Shown: piece after piece, positions 1-8,655 of the stretch
How positions within the stretch are numbered: position 1 is the first letter of the stretch
Layout of the letters: each line of letters begins with the position of its first letter
Assembly (NCBI GenBank): GCA_028284125.1
Contig: JANQSI010000004.1
Location: 124,001 to 188,000, forward strand
Source of the DNA: Cyclobacteriaceae bacterium
GTDB lineage: Bacteria > Bacteroidota > Bacteroidia > Cytophagales > Cyclobacteriaceae
Direction of reading: 5' to 3'
Length of the DNA stretch: 64,000 bases
Program-made: the position numbers and the translations under genes
Notes under the pieces: model-generated
The model's input: the letters and a program-made list of their open reading frames with translations, nothing else
Databases searched by the model: none
What the model was told of the DNA's origin: nothing

Positions 1-2197
1 CTGTTCCCTGGGTAAATACTCGACCTGGATCGCTGAATTCGGTTATGAGTTTGCCATTTCGAAATGCATATTCCAGTAACCCTTCAAAGTCTTTTTGAAA
101 ATAATTGATACTCGCGTTCAACGGTCCCCGATCATAGCTCACACCCAATAAATGATGAGTTGCCATCTGGGTTGGAACGGCTCGATTGTCAGCCAAAATC
201 CAGAAGTCTCTGCTTCCTTCGAGTACGTTTCTTGTATTCGATTGATTAATAAACTGGTAGTACTTACCCCACGCACCATTCAGGACAAACTCAGGAGACA
301 AGTGATAAGAAAAGGAAAAACGTGGTTCAAAATACGAGTTACCCGTTGAAGTTAGATAGCTAGTTCGGAGTCCCGGATTTAGGGTTAATCCATTTGCCAG
401 CGCAAAAGACCCCTGCAAATATCCTGTTAACAACAACTCTTCCCTGGACCTTTGATCAGCAAGTATTGAATCTTCTACCTCATGTCTTAGCTGAGTGGAA
501 AAATTAGATGTACCCATCCCGGCTTCAATCCTATCTATGCCATTAAGTTCTACGGTGTGATCGATCTTAAAACTGATGTCTTCAATGTTGTTGAATTGGT
601 CTTGATCGGTATTGGTGAATGTCTCTCCCAATGTTGCTGATTGGCTTGTGGTGTTTGACTGTTCCCTGAACATACTTTCATAGAATGAATAGGAAGCTAG
701 GATTTGCGTGAAATGATTATTGTTCCATAGTCGTGAGAACTTGAGCGAAGAACCTACATTTCCCCAGGTTATAAAACCTAAGTTTTCAGTATTTACCTGG
801 AGTGTATCTTCAAATGAAGCATCGATCGTTTCCGTATAGTTCAGAATATCGTTGCTATCGTAAAAGCTAAAGGAGAGTTTGTTTTTTGTACCCAACCTTG
901 AAGATAGCTTAATATTCATGTCTGTATAGTAAAACTCCGGCTCGATGGAGCTTGATAGGCTAGGCTCCATTGGGGGTGGATTTATAGAATCCGGAGGGCC
1001 ATCAGGTGGGCCATCCGGAGGCATCATCGGAGGACTTGTTGTAGAACCACTTTCATCTGACAGGCTATTTTCAAAAATTGAAAAAATGTTTTCGAACAGA
1101 GAAGAGCTCCAGATATCCGTATAAGATCGCCTACCTGAAAAGAATAAGGTGGTACCATCATCACTCAGCGGCACTTCAATTGATGAGTTAACGCTCAGAA
1201 GATTAAGTCCAAGTGTGCCGCTCACCCGATTCCTATTTCCATCTTTCCCCGTGATATCTACTACGCTCGATACTCTTCCGCCAAACTTCGCTTCAAAACC
1301 CGTTTTGTATAGTTGTAATGATTTAACAGCCAATGGATTGAAGGCGCTGAAGTAACCAAAAAAATGATCCACATGATATACGGTGAAGCCATCAAAAAGA
1401 ACAAGATTCTGATTGGAGGTGCCGCCATTGATTGTCAAGCCTGAGGATACTTCGTTGGTCGCATTGATACCTGGTAATAGCTGCAACGTTCTGAATACGT
1501 CAACTTCTCCTGCCGATGGTGCGATCTTGGAGACTTTGGGTGAGAAAGTGAATTTTCCAGGTTGCTCTTCAGGTCGGAAGTTCGCGAGTTGACTGTTATC
1601 ATCCAAGACTACAACCTCTTCTAACTGATTGAGCAGTGGTACCAACTGCACATTGATTCGACGCTCTCGGTGAAAATCCGTCACTGCCACCAGCGTATCT
1701 TGGTAGCCCAAATATGAGATCCTAAGTCGGGTTTCCGTTGACACTCCAGGAATGGAGAAAAACCCTTCGACATTGGATGTGTAACTCGTTTTAGTGGTTT
1801 CACTCCATACATATGCATAGGGTAGGCGCTCACCTGTATTTTCATCACTGATGATTCCTGTCAGATCAAAATTTTGCTCATCTAATGATGGATTCTTCTT
1901 TTTCCTCAGAATGACAGATCTACCGTCTATGACTTCAAAAGTCATTGGAGTTTCTTCTAGAATCAACTTAAAGGCATCTCTGATATTAAGCTGCTCGATT
2001 CGAACGGTGATGTTAATTTCTTTAACGTCGCGGTTGGCAAAGGCAATTCTCAGTTGGTATTTGTCCTTTAGGACCTTGAATACTTCTGCAAGTGGAGTTT
2101 GATTGAAGTCCTCATTAATGACGACCTCTTCACTAGCAATTAGCGAAGAGGCAATCAATAAAACCGAACTACAGAGAAAAGTCCTAAGTTTTTTCAC
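1..2197 (-). CDS. TonB-dependent receptor with STN and carboxypeptidase-like regulatory domains (3' end cut by window edge)
   Basis: Outer-membrane active transporter, probably for a siderophore or other bulky ligand, with a transducer domain that signals to FecR. I translated this from the sequence. A signal peptide (about residues 1-21) is followed by an STN signalling domain (about 25-75), a CarboxypepD_reg-like beta-sandwich (about 90-165), a plug containing VDVFRTLQLLPGINATNEVS, and barrel strands to the edge. At least 732 residues are present. The start is GTG at 2197: the overlapping ATG at 2199 hits TGA at once, and a stop lies two codons upstream of the GTG. A proline-rich segment (PPDGPPDGPPD) near 960-1040 sits in a putative extracellular loop. 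It follows the sigma and FecR genes by 21 bases, the classic FecI-FecR-FecA order. No SusD partner is visible on this side. Confidence 0.9.
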   Translation of the reverse strand, partial: MKKLRTFLCSSVLLIASSLIASEEVVINEDFNQTPLAEVFKVLKDKYQLRIAFANRDVKEINITVRIEQLNIRDAFKLILEETPMTFEVIDGRSVILRKKKNPSLDEQNFDLTGIISDENTGERLPYAYVWSETTKTSYTSNVEGFFSIPGVSTETRLRISYLGYQDTLVAVTDFHRERRINVQLVPLLNQLEEVVVLDDNSQLANFRPEEQPGKFTFSPKVSKIAPSAGEVDVFRTLQLLPGINATNEVSSGLTINGGTSNQNLVLFDGFTVYHVDHFFGYFSAFNPLAVKSLQLYKTGFEAKFGGRVSSVVDITGKDGNRNRVSGTLGLNLLSVNSSIEVPLSDDGTTLFFSGRRSYTDIWSSSLFENIFSIFENSLSDESGSTTSPPMMPPDGPPDGPPDSINPPPMEPSLSSSIEPEFYYTDMNIKLSSRLGTKNKLSFSFYDSNDILNYTETIDASFEDTLQVNTENLGFITWGNVGSSLKFSRLWNNNHFTQILASYSFYESMFREQSNTTSQSATLGETFTNTDQDQFNNIEDISFKIDHTVELNGIDRIEAGMGTSNFSTQLRHEVEDSILADQRSREELLLTGYLQGSFALANGLTLNPGLRTSYLTSTGNSYFEPRFSFSYHLSPEFVLNGAWGKYYQFINQSNTRNVLEGSRDFWILADNRAVPTQMATHHLLGVSYDRGPLNASINYFQKDFEGLLEYAFRNGKLITEFSDPGRVFTQGT

Positions 2198-2218
2198 ATT
2201 TTGTTAGCTGAACTTAAT

Positions 2219-3061
2219 TCAATCTGTTTCAAATTCAAGTGTGATTTTATTTCCAACAGAATCTTGCACTAAACCAAATGGATCACACACAAATCGCATT
2301 GCCTGGTCAAAGTTACGGTTGTTAAAATATCCGGTGTACTCCGTATCAATAAGCTCATCAGGGTAATCTATCTGAACCGCAAACTGGCGTTCAAGCTCTT
2401 CAATTACTTCCTCAAATGGGATAGAATCAAAGTAAAACTCCCCACTTCTCCAATCTAGTTCTTTGTCAACATCAAATGTAAATCCATTGTCTTCTTTAGC
2501 TCTGACAGTTATTCCTTCGCCCGGGTTAAGTACTGTTGAAGAGCGGACACCTCTCACCCTAACTCTTCCCGTATGGCACTTTACTCGCAAATGTTTGGGT
2601 CGTGCCAGTACATTGAAACTGGTGCCAAGGACTTCTGTGGTGCCCATTTTAGATACTACACTAAATTTCTCTCCTTTTTTGACATCAAAAAATGCCTCGC
2701 CTTCCAATGAAACATTCCTTTCGAAGTACCACATCAATTTATTGTAAGCCAGTCTTGAGTCTGCATTGATCATTACATTCGACCCATCTGGCAATGAGAC
2801 CTCTACTTGAGCACGTTTGCCAACGGTCACACCCACTTCATTAACCATGTAAATCAGATACCCAAACACCGTGAGCAATGCCAATGAAGCTGCTACTCTT
2901 AATGGTATTCCAATAAACCTGATTTTGCCTTCTGGCTTTTTATTTTGGATTGGGAGCTCTTCATCAAGTCGATCCATCATACTCCTAACCGATGACTCAG
3001 AAGGCCCCTCCTCTTCCATAGCGTCAATTCTTTGCTTCCATTTTTTGTCAAATTCTTCCAT
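2219..3061 (-). CDS. FecR-family anti-sigma factor
   Basis: Inner-membrane anti-sigma/sigma regulator of 280 residues, a normal length for Bacteroidota FecR. A cytoplasmic head of about 50 residues carries the start MEEFDKKWKQR. One membrane segment follows near residues 50-72, then the periplasmic FecR beta domain (about 80-180, with VEVSLPDGSNVMINADSRL), and a C-terminal DUF4974/STN-like domain (about 205-280). The family relays a signal from the TonB-dependent receptor's STN domain to the ECF sigma factor. Its gene lies 13 bases after the sigma gene and 21 bases before the receptor gene, so the three are likely co-transcribed. Confidence 0.93.
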   Translation of the reverse strand: MEEFDKKWKQRIDAMEEEGPSESSVRSMMDRLDEELPIQNKKPEGKIRFIGIPLRVAASLALLTVFGYLIYMVNEVGVTVGKRAQVEVSLPDGSNVMINADSRLAYNKLMWYFERNVSLEGEAFFDVKKGEKFSVVSKMGTTEVLGTSFNVLARPKHLRVKCHTGRVRVRGVRSSTVLNPGEGITVRAKEDNGFTFDVDKELDWRSGEFYFDSIPFEEVIEELERQFAVQIDYPDELIDTEYTGYFNNRNFDQAMRFVCDPFGLVQDSVGNKITLEFETD

Positions 3062-3074
3062 CTTCGCTCCTTTT

Positions 3075-3641
3075 TTAATTTACCAGGTGCCTTAACACCT
3101 CTTTCAACTTGTTTCGTGCCTTGGCCAAATTGGACCTTGAGGTCGCTTCTGTAATCCCAAGCTTTTCTCCAATCTCTTTGTGATTATATCCCTCAATCAC
3201 ATTCATATGAAACACCATCCGATAGACTGGCGTCAACTTTTGTACTGCCTCCGTTATTTCTTCACCCGATAGCTTATCAATAATTGAGTTGTCAAAATCC
3301 TCAATTTGCACCTCCTCAATATCAGTCATGTTGCTGTGCTTCTTATTACTCCTGAAGTAGTCAATAGCCGTGTTGATGAAAATTCTTCGCATCCAGCTTT
3401 TGAATCCATATTCATCATTGTATTGATCTATCTTCTTAAAAATTTTCATGAAGCCATCTTGTGCGATTTCCTCCGCTTCTGTCCTGTCGTTCGAATAGGG
3501 TAAACAAACACTCATAGCATATCCATAATACTCCCTATAAAGTGCTTCTTGAGCACTTCGGTCATTCGATTTACATCCTTCGATCATGGGTATGAGTCCT
3601 TCTACCACGCGATTTTTTGATTTATTAAAATTGGAAGGCAC
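3075..3641 (-). CDS. ECF RNA polymerase sigma factor (FecI-type)
   Basis: Sigma-70 family, extracytoplasmic-function type. Region 2 is seen around residues 28-95 (ALYREYYGYAMSV, AEEIAQDGFMKIFKKI, FKSWMRRIFINTAIDYFR). Region 4 occupies about 128-185, with LTPVYRMVFHMNVIEGYNHKEI and the helix-turn-helix IGEKLGITEATSRSNLAKAR. The start shown is GTG. An ATG at 3587 (MIEGCKSNDR) would give a 170-residue protein that still contains both domains, so the N-terminus is uncertain. It heads the sigma-FecR-receptor operon and is presumably held inactive by the FecR encoded next. Confidence 0.93.
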   Translation of the reverse strand: MPSNFNKSKNRVVEGLIPMIEGCKSNDRSAQEALYREYYGYAMSVCLPYSNDRTEAEEIAQDGFMKIFKKIDQYNDEYGFKSWMRRIFINTAIDYFRSNKKHSNMTDIEEVQIEDFDNSIIDKLSGEEITEAVQKLTPVYRMVFHMNVIEGYNHKEIGEKLGITEATSRSNLAKARNKLKEVLRHLVN

Positions 3642-3685
3642 CTTAAAAGTAGAAGAACTATCAGCTACCTTCCAATATTAAAAAA

Positions 3686-4507
3686 CTACTCATTCATTCC
3701 GCACGTCTTCAACTCGATGAAGTTTCCATCTTCGTCAAAGATCAATACTCCCACACTATCAACTAAGACATGGATTTCTACTACTTCATTTCGTGTTCCT
3801 GTACGAGCTCCTAGGATTTCATTGTCTGGATAACTCGTGGTGACATAATCAGTAATTACAGCCGACAGATCAGCAATATCCATTTCGGTAAAATCATGGC
3901 AGCCTCTTCTTCGTGGTTCTTTTACTTCCACAAAAGTCCCATCTGCATCGAATATTACCGCACCAACTCCATCGACCAGTGTATGGTATTCTGTAGCGTC
4001 CTCTTTTTCAATCAGCAAGATTACATGTATTACACTGTCCGGATAATTGGTATCAAGGTATTCTAGAGCTACAGCAGGCAATTCGTCAATAGTGATTTCA
4101 GTAGGCTCGGGACGATCTACAGCAGTACTGTCAGGATTTCCACCTCGGGGACCTCTGCGACCACCGGGTCCTTTTCGTCCATGCGGTTTACCTCCACAAC
4201 CCACTACTGAACCTTCTTCTCCATATCCAACCAGGGTTCCATCTTCATTGAACACCAGGTTAACACTATTTGTAAGCAACGCTTCATAGTCTACTTCATC
4301 CGAGGTAACACGAAATGCACTTACTACTACTTCGCCTGAAAAGTTATTTTCTATGAATGTAATTGAACTGCTTGGTAATTCTGCTGGATCTATTGCTTCC
4401 ACTTCAACATCACCTAACTGATTCAAGTCATCTACTCCATCATCCTGACACGAAACGATTACCGCTCCTATCAGTGCCATCATTATCAATCTTTTGAGAT
4501 TCAACAT
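3686..4507 (-). CDS. Lipoprotein with three PepSY-like repeats
   Basis: Predicted periplasmic or surface lipoprotein of about 273 residues. The chosen start MLNLKRLIMMALIGAVIVSC ends in a lipobox (VIVSC); the open frame continues upstream to a TTG at 4606 but that extension would bury the signal peptide. Three units of about 80-90 residues each have the pattern LP..(A/S)....I...YP....(V)......Y...L......L.FD.DG.F.E, as in the PepSY-like (beta-lactamase-inhibitor-like) family. A Gly/Arg-rich linker (GRKGPGGRRGPRGG) separates units 1 and 2. The gene lies 44 bases upstream of the sigma gene on the same strand, so it may be part of that operon. Ligand unknown; PepSY-like domains are usually inhibitory or metal-related. 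Confidence 0.8.
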   Translation of the reverse strand: MLNLKRLIMMALIGAVIVSCQDDGVDDLNQLGDVEVEAIDPAELPSSSITFIENNFSGEVVVSAFRVTSDEVDYEALLTNSVNLVFNEDGTLVGYGEEGSVVGCGGKPHGRKGPGGRRGPRGGNPDSTAVDRPEPTEITIDELPAVALEYLDTNYPDSVIHVILLIEKEDATEYHTLVDGVGAVIFDADGTFVEVKEPRRRGCHDFTEMDIADLSAVITDYVTTSYPDNEILGARTGTRNEVVEIHVLVDSVGVLIFDEDGNFIELKTCGMNE

Positions 4508-4800
4508 GCTTATTTTGATTTTAGTAAAACATTGTTTTTCCCCACCAGTACGGAGCATGTTTAAAAAACGCGGCGTGGGTCTAGAAATATTTACACTTTG
4601 ATACAATGGATGACCTTCTGAAAATGAATGGACCGGATTAAGATTTTAAACTCTAAGAATGACAAAGTGTTCATGGTAGTGCCAGCTTGCTGGTAATAAG
4701 AGACAGGAGTATCAAAGGAACACGGAGAGGGATAAGATGAATAGTTGGAATATTCTATCGGGTTACTCAAAGTAGCTAATTCCGGCAAACATTCGATCGA

Positions 4801-5187
4801 TTAACTAAAAAGCCATTTCAATGCTGCCTCACGCTCATCGGATTTAAAAAATTTAGTTTTATGTGAAAGGCCGGCAAATTTTGTAACTCCTTTGGCTAAA
4901 ATTAATTGTACCCCAGTTAATCCCAGTGTAGCTGTCCGGATATTCATATGCTCTCCTTTTTTAGCTCCTTCCTTAATTTTTTTCACGAAATCGGCATTTA
5001 TGAAGCTTCCCGTGAAATCAACCAATATGTAATGGGATTTCTCACACTGTGTTGTGTAGGCTTCATTTCCATAGATTACGAGATCATACGCCTCATTAAT
5101 TTTCAAATGGCTGTAATCAGCATCCCAAACCAATTTACCATTGATCTGATGCCATCCCACTCTTTTCTTTTTTTCTTCTAAATCCAT
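4801..5187 (-). CDS. STAS/SpoIIAA-like small cytoplasmic protein
   Basis: Protein of 128 residues with no signal peptide or membrane segment. The central stretch HYILVDFTGSFINADFVKKI, then a helix with charged residues and a conserved-looking MNIRTATLGLTG, resembles the strand-helix order of STAS/SpoIIAA-like proteins common in Bacteroidota. The N-terminus (GWHQINGKLVWDADYSHLK) would be an extra strand pair. The phosphorylatable Ser of true anti-anti-sigma factors cannot be assigned with confidence. The gene stands alone between lipoprotein genes. Family assignment is by eye and moderate; that it is a real gene is likely from its coding-like composition. Confidence 0.6.
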   Translation of the reverse strand: MDLEEKKKRVGWHQINGKLVWDADYSHLKINEAYDLVIYGNEAYTTQCEKSHYILVDFTGSFINADFVKKIKEGAKKGEHMNIRTATLGLTGVQLILAKGVTKFAGLSHKTKFFKSDEREAALKWLFS

Positions 5188-5458
5188 GATTTACCAAATT
5201 CCATTTGATGATTTCAAATGCTGTTTGTCAACTCTTCCAATTTTCGGTTGCTATATCGTAAAAATTGAGACAATTAGATCCCTGCTAATGACTACATTAT
5301 GTTAACACGTTCAGTTTGATGGTCCTGTTAGATCCTGGTTTGCTACACTAATCAGAATCCGGCTTAATGGAATTTAAACCCTTCGAAATGGGAGTGATTT
5401 TGAAACAAAAGGGGGGAATTCCGTCAGATAATTGTTATATACTAAATACCTTTAACGT

Positions 5459-6094
5459 ATGAAACGGTTCGTAATTCTTCTTTTCGTGATTGGCTGCAGC
5501 CAAACTGAACCTCTTGAACTACCGGAACCTGAAATAGAGGCTAGCGCTGACCTTTACTCACTCGAGTCATTAGGTGATGACACCTACAATTTGACAGAAG
5601 TAAGTGTCGGAAAAGCCTTCTTTTCGCAGGCAGGAGATGTGGTCACGCTCACTATTGAGCTTCATGGGATGGACCCGAACTCATCCAAAGCAGTTCATAT
5701 TCACAATGGTAGTGTTGACGCTCCGGGAAGGCACTGGAATCAACAATCTTTTTACGCCTTTTGCAACGAAACTAGTCTGGGGGAGCTTTGGGCAAAACCT
5801 TTCGCTGGAGACGTTGGAAATGTGGAGATAGATGGTGATGGCTATGGTCAGCTGATTCTTCGGACCGACCTATGGGCTCTGAATTCCGGTGATGAAAAAG
5901 ATATACTTGACAAAGTGATTATTGTACATCAAGATCCGGAGGATTTCCTTACAGAATGCGATCCTGCACACTCCCATGATCACTTACATTCGAATCGTAA
6001 AATCGGTGGCGGTACCATAAGCTTGCTTACCGACATAGAACAAGTAGCACAAGCAACGATGACTCATTTTCCAGATTTCACCTTGTGCAAGTAA
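5459..6094 (+). CDS. Cu/Zn superoxide dismutase-like lipoprotein with degenerate zinc site
   Basis: Exported lipoprotein of 211 residues with lipobox VIGC (Cys13). The SOD-C fold signature is visible: AVHIHNG (His80, His82), GRHWN (His92), GDVGN (Asp118), DKVIIVHQDPEDF (His157) and a terminal GGGTISL. These supply the copper ligands and the bridging His. The two further zinc His of classical enzymes are not found between His92 and Asp118: the residue before GDVGN is not His. The Arg that guides superoxide near the C-terminus is replaced in IGGGTISLL. A His-rich insert HSHDHLH (171-177) is present instead. It could be a copper-only SOD, a copper-binding protein or a CHRD/SOD relative without dismutase activity. 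Confidence 0.75.
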   Translation: MKRFVILLFVIGCSQTEPLELPEPEIEASADLYSLESLGDDTYNLTEVSVGKAFFSQAGDVVTLTIELHGMDPNSSKAVHIHNGSVDAPGRHWNQQSFYAFCNETSLGELWAKPFAGDVGNVEIDGDGYGQLILRTDLWALNSGDEKDILDKVIIVHQDPEDFLTECDPAHSHDHLHSNRKIGGGTISLLTDIEQVAQATMTHFPDFTLCK

Positions 6095-6189
6095 GGGGAA
6101 TTCGCCAGTTGTATCAGTCTAGTTTCGCAATTTCTGAATTCGGTATTTGTAACCTCCCAGCTCGATGAATTCCTTTCATCAATAAGCAA

Positions 6190-6720
6190 CTAATTGCCGT
6201 ATTTATCTTTCCATTCTTTTACGATGGCTGGTAATTTTTCACCCTCAGCTACAAATATCAGAGAAGCAGAATTCATGCAATATCGCAATCCAGTTGGCGC
6301 TGGCCCATCATTGAAAACATGGCCAAGGTGTGAACCACTTCCACTATCAACAATTTCCGTACGAACCATGCCATGACTCTTGTCGACAATCTCCTTGACC
6401 GCATTGTTATCTATTGGTTTATAAAAGCTAGGCCAACCAGTCCCAGATCGATACTTATGCTCAGAACTAAATAAAGGCTGACCAGTAGCTGCTGAGTAGT
6501 AGATTCCTTTTTTCTTGTTATCCCAGTATTCTCCAGAAAAAGCGTATTCTGTGCCCTGCTGACGCAATACATAAAACTGTTCATCAGAAAGTATCTCCTT
6601 CCACTCCTCATCCGTTTTTTGAACGGGGTACGAGGAATTATCCCCTCTTGCTGTGGGTTTTGTTTGGCATGCACCAATGACACATGAAAGACCAAGAATA
6701 AGAATAAGAGATAACCTCAT
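6190..6720 (-). CDS. msrB: Peptide-methionine (R)-S-oxide reductase, lipoprotein form
   Basis: Reduces methionine-R-sulfoxide in oxidised proteins. The MsrB signatures [27 protein letters not shown] and [10 protein letters not shown] are intact, with catalytic Cys148. The first 18 residues are a lipoprotein signal (CVIGACQ lipobox), placing the enzyme in the periplasm or on the outer membrane. The zinc-binding cysteine pairs found in many MsrB proteins are missing (SAATGQPLF instead of CxxC). Length 176 is normal for an exported MsrB. Its neighbours, an SOD-like lipoprotein upstream and DUF2911 beyond, suggest an envelope oxidative-stress role, but there is no operon with them. Confidence 0.92.
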   Translation of the reverse strand: MRLSLILILGLSCVIGACQTKPTARGDNSSYPVQKTDEEWKEILSDEQFYVLRQQGTEYAFSGEYWDNKKKGIYYSAATGQPLFSSEHKYRSGTGWPSFYKPIDNNAVKEIVDKSHGMVRTEIVDSGSGSHLGHVFNDGPAPTGLRYCMNSASLIFVAEGEKLPAIVKEWKDKYGN

Positions 6721-6860
6721 AAGATTTTTATTTTCGAGAACGACAGGTCAAACCATTTTGTTCGTCAAATTAATGGATTAGCGAAGGAATTGTTTGGTAG
6801 ATCTTTCTAAATGTCGTTTTCACGATATGAAGTGTTCTGAATTTTTAGGTAGTAATCCAA

Positions 6861-6890
6861 CAAAAAAAGCCTGGTGTATTTACCAGGCTT
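6861..6890 (-). terminator. Rho-independent terminator downstream of the DUF2911 gene
   Basis: A perfect 9-base-pair stem (AAGCCTGGT at 6867-6875 pairing with ACCAGGCTT at 6882-6890) has a 6-base loop. Read on the minus strand it is followed by a run of seven T. It lies 28 bases after the stop of the 6918-7493 gene. Confidence 0.88.
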
Positions 6891-6917
6891 ATGCATATTT
6901 ATGAGTTGAGTAAAATG

Positions 6918-7493
6918 TCACATTTCGATCGGAACTTTCACCATGGTGTTGTCCCAACCAATGATCATATTAGCTCCATTGTCCGATTCTTCGAAGAAAA
7001 TCCCAAGCGCTTCAACGGTAGAGGAAGTCTTTTCTGTTGGAACTTTGATACTTGCAACTGTGCTTTCGTCTTTCATAAACCCATAATGACCCCATCCATC
7101 TAAATCACTACTGACGAAGATTTCCCATTCAGTTTCATTTGGAATTGCATAAAGTGTGTAACGCCCTGCCTTTAAGCTAGTGCCGCCCACCGTAGCGTCA
7201 CTGAAGAAAGTGATCTCAGTAGATTCGTTTGCTCCAACTCTCCACATTTCTCCATACTTCTGTAAATCGCCGAAGATAGTTCTTCCCTTTTTCTGTGGTC
7301 TTGAGTATACGACTTTGATTTTAGGTGTCGCGGCCTTTTTCTCTTCCTCAGTTTTAGCAAATCCCCTGAAAGCCGCTCTTGGTGGGAAGTATGCCGCATC
7401 CATTGGGCTGGCATCTACTTTCGGGAACTCTTGTGCATATGTGCTACTGATGATCAGCGTGCATAGCAATGATAATAAGGTAAATTTTTTCAT
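6918..7493 (-). CDS. DUF2911 family exported protein
   Basis: Secreted protein of about 191 residues. The start chosen is MKKFTLLSLLCTLIISSTYAQ, a typical signal peptide; an ATG five codons upstream is possible. DUF2911 features are visible: KIKVVYSRPQKKGRTIFGDL, GEMWRVGANESTEITF, LKAGRYTLYAIPNETEWEIF. The family is widespread in Bacteroidota and has no established biochemical role; a lipocalin-like beta-sandwich is plausible. A second DUF2911 protein, fused to TPRs, occurs at 61840-62907. The gene is monocistronic, with its own terminator. Confidence 0.88.
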   Translation of the reverse strand: MKKFTLLSLLCTLIISSTYAQEFPKVDASPMDAAYFPPRAAFRGFAKTEEEKKAATPKIKVVYSRPQKKGRTIFGDLQKYGEMWRVGANESTEITFFSDATVGGTSLKAGRYTLYAIPNETEWEIFVSSDLDGWGHYGFMKDESTVASIKVPTEKTSSTVEALGIFFEESDNGANMIIGWDNTMVKVPIEM

Positions 7494-7700
7494 GTTTTTG
7501 TTGTTCAATAAAATAATTCACCAAGTTATAAAATCATCTTTCACCGAGTCGACTCTTCGGGCTTTTTAGTCTTCAAGATGACGTAAGGTGTTCTGTTATA
7601 AGTTAGTCATACATCTGGTTAGGTTCATCCTATTGAAATCGATAAAACAAATGAAATACAGGATTTTGTAGGTTAAGCATTTTCTTCTTAATGTTAATTT

Positions 7701-8567
7701 ATGAGTCACGATACTCAACTGGATCGGTATAAGAAGCTACTCTCCTTCATTGAAACACATTTTAATGAAGACATCAACATTGAACGTATCGAGGAGGTTT
7801 GTTTTTACTCTTACCGCAACATCAATCGAATTTTTGAGGCGATTCATAACGAGACCATTGGTAAATATATTAAGCGTTTGCGTTTAGAAAAGGCCGCTCA
7901 ATACCTTAAATATTCGGAGATGGGAGTCTCTCAAATTGCCTATCAAGTAGGTTTTGAAGACCGTTCTGCTTTTAGTAAGGCTTTCAAAAAAAGGTATAAA
8001 TCCTCTCCGCAAGCATTCAGGGAGAAAACCGAAACTTTACTTGAAAAACAGAAAGCCACCATTTGGCCAGCAAATAGGAAAAGAGAAAAACTTGAGTTTG
8101 AGATCGAATTTTTACCATCGTTTGAATTCCTCTTTCTTGAATACCGTGGAGATTATCATGATAGTTCTTCAATAGAAAAAACCTGGAATTCAGTTTTCGA
8201 TTATGCCAATGAAAAAGGCCTGATTTCTGAAGAATCTATCTTCATGACAGAAGTTATCGATGATGCGGAAATCAGTGATCACATTAACTCACGGTATAAC
8301 TTCTCCATCATTCTTGAAAAACCATTGAACTTTGAACTCACTGATTTGTTTCGGACAAAAAAACACCAAAGACAGAAATATGTGAAGTTCGCACATCAAG
8401 GGTCTCATCAAAGCAGTCTGGACTTTTATCAAGAAATTTTTGCCTTCTGGATGACTGATGTTCAACTCGAACTTGTTGACCTTCCTATTCTGGAGTTTTA
8501 TCCAAACTTCTCAGACGACATTCCTGAAGACGAATTGATCACGGAGACCTATGTCGCGGTAAGCTAA
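7701..8567 (+). CDS. AraC-family regulator with C-terminal GyrI-like ligand domain
   Basis: Transcription factor of 288 residues. The AraC DNA-binding domain is N-terminal (about residues 9-108, with two helix-turn-helix units: INIERIEEVCFYSYRNINRIF and MGVSQIAYQVGFEDRSAFSKAFKKRYKSSPQAFR). Residues about 128-288 form a GyrI-like small-molecule-binding domain (LEYRGDYHDSSSIEKTWNSVFDYANEKGL, then LPILEFYPNFSDDIPEDELITETYVAV). This Rob/BmrR-like arrangement suggests sensing of a hydrophobic or cationic compound. The genes 3' to it on the same strand (hydroxylase and ABC membrane protein) are candidate targets. Confidence 0.92.
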   Translation: MSHDTQLDRYKKLLSFIETHFNEDINIERIEEVCFYSYRNINRIFEAIHNETIGKYIKRLRLEKAAQYLKYSEMGVSQIAYQVGFEDRSAFSKAFKKRYKSSPQAFREKTETLLEKQKATIWPANRKREKLEFEIEFLPSFEFLFLEYRGDYHDSSSIEKTWNSVFDYANEKGLISEESIFMTEVIDDAEISDHINSRYNFSIILEKPLNFELTDLFRTKKHQRQKYVKFAHQGSHQSSLDFYQEIFAFWMTDVQLELVDLPILEFYPNFSDDIPEDELITETYVAVS

Positions 8568-8655
8568 GTTGTCCAAAACGGACACATCTGCAACTTCATC
8601 AACTTCTAGTTTTGATTTCAAATAGTAAAAGACTGTTCTCAAAACGACTAATTAA

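Noticed and set aside
4591..4788. 65-codon minus-strand ORF upstream of the PepSY-like gene
   Set aside because: Low-complexity, no start context, no family; it is in the non-coding leader.
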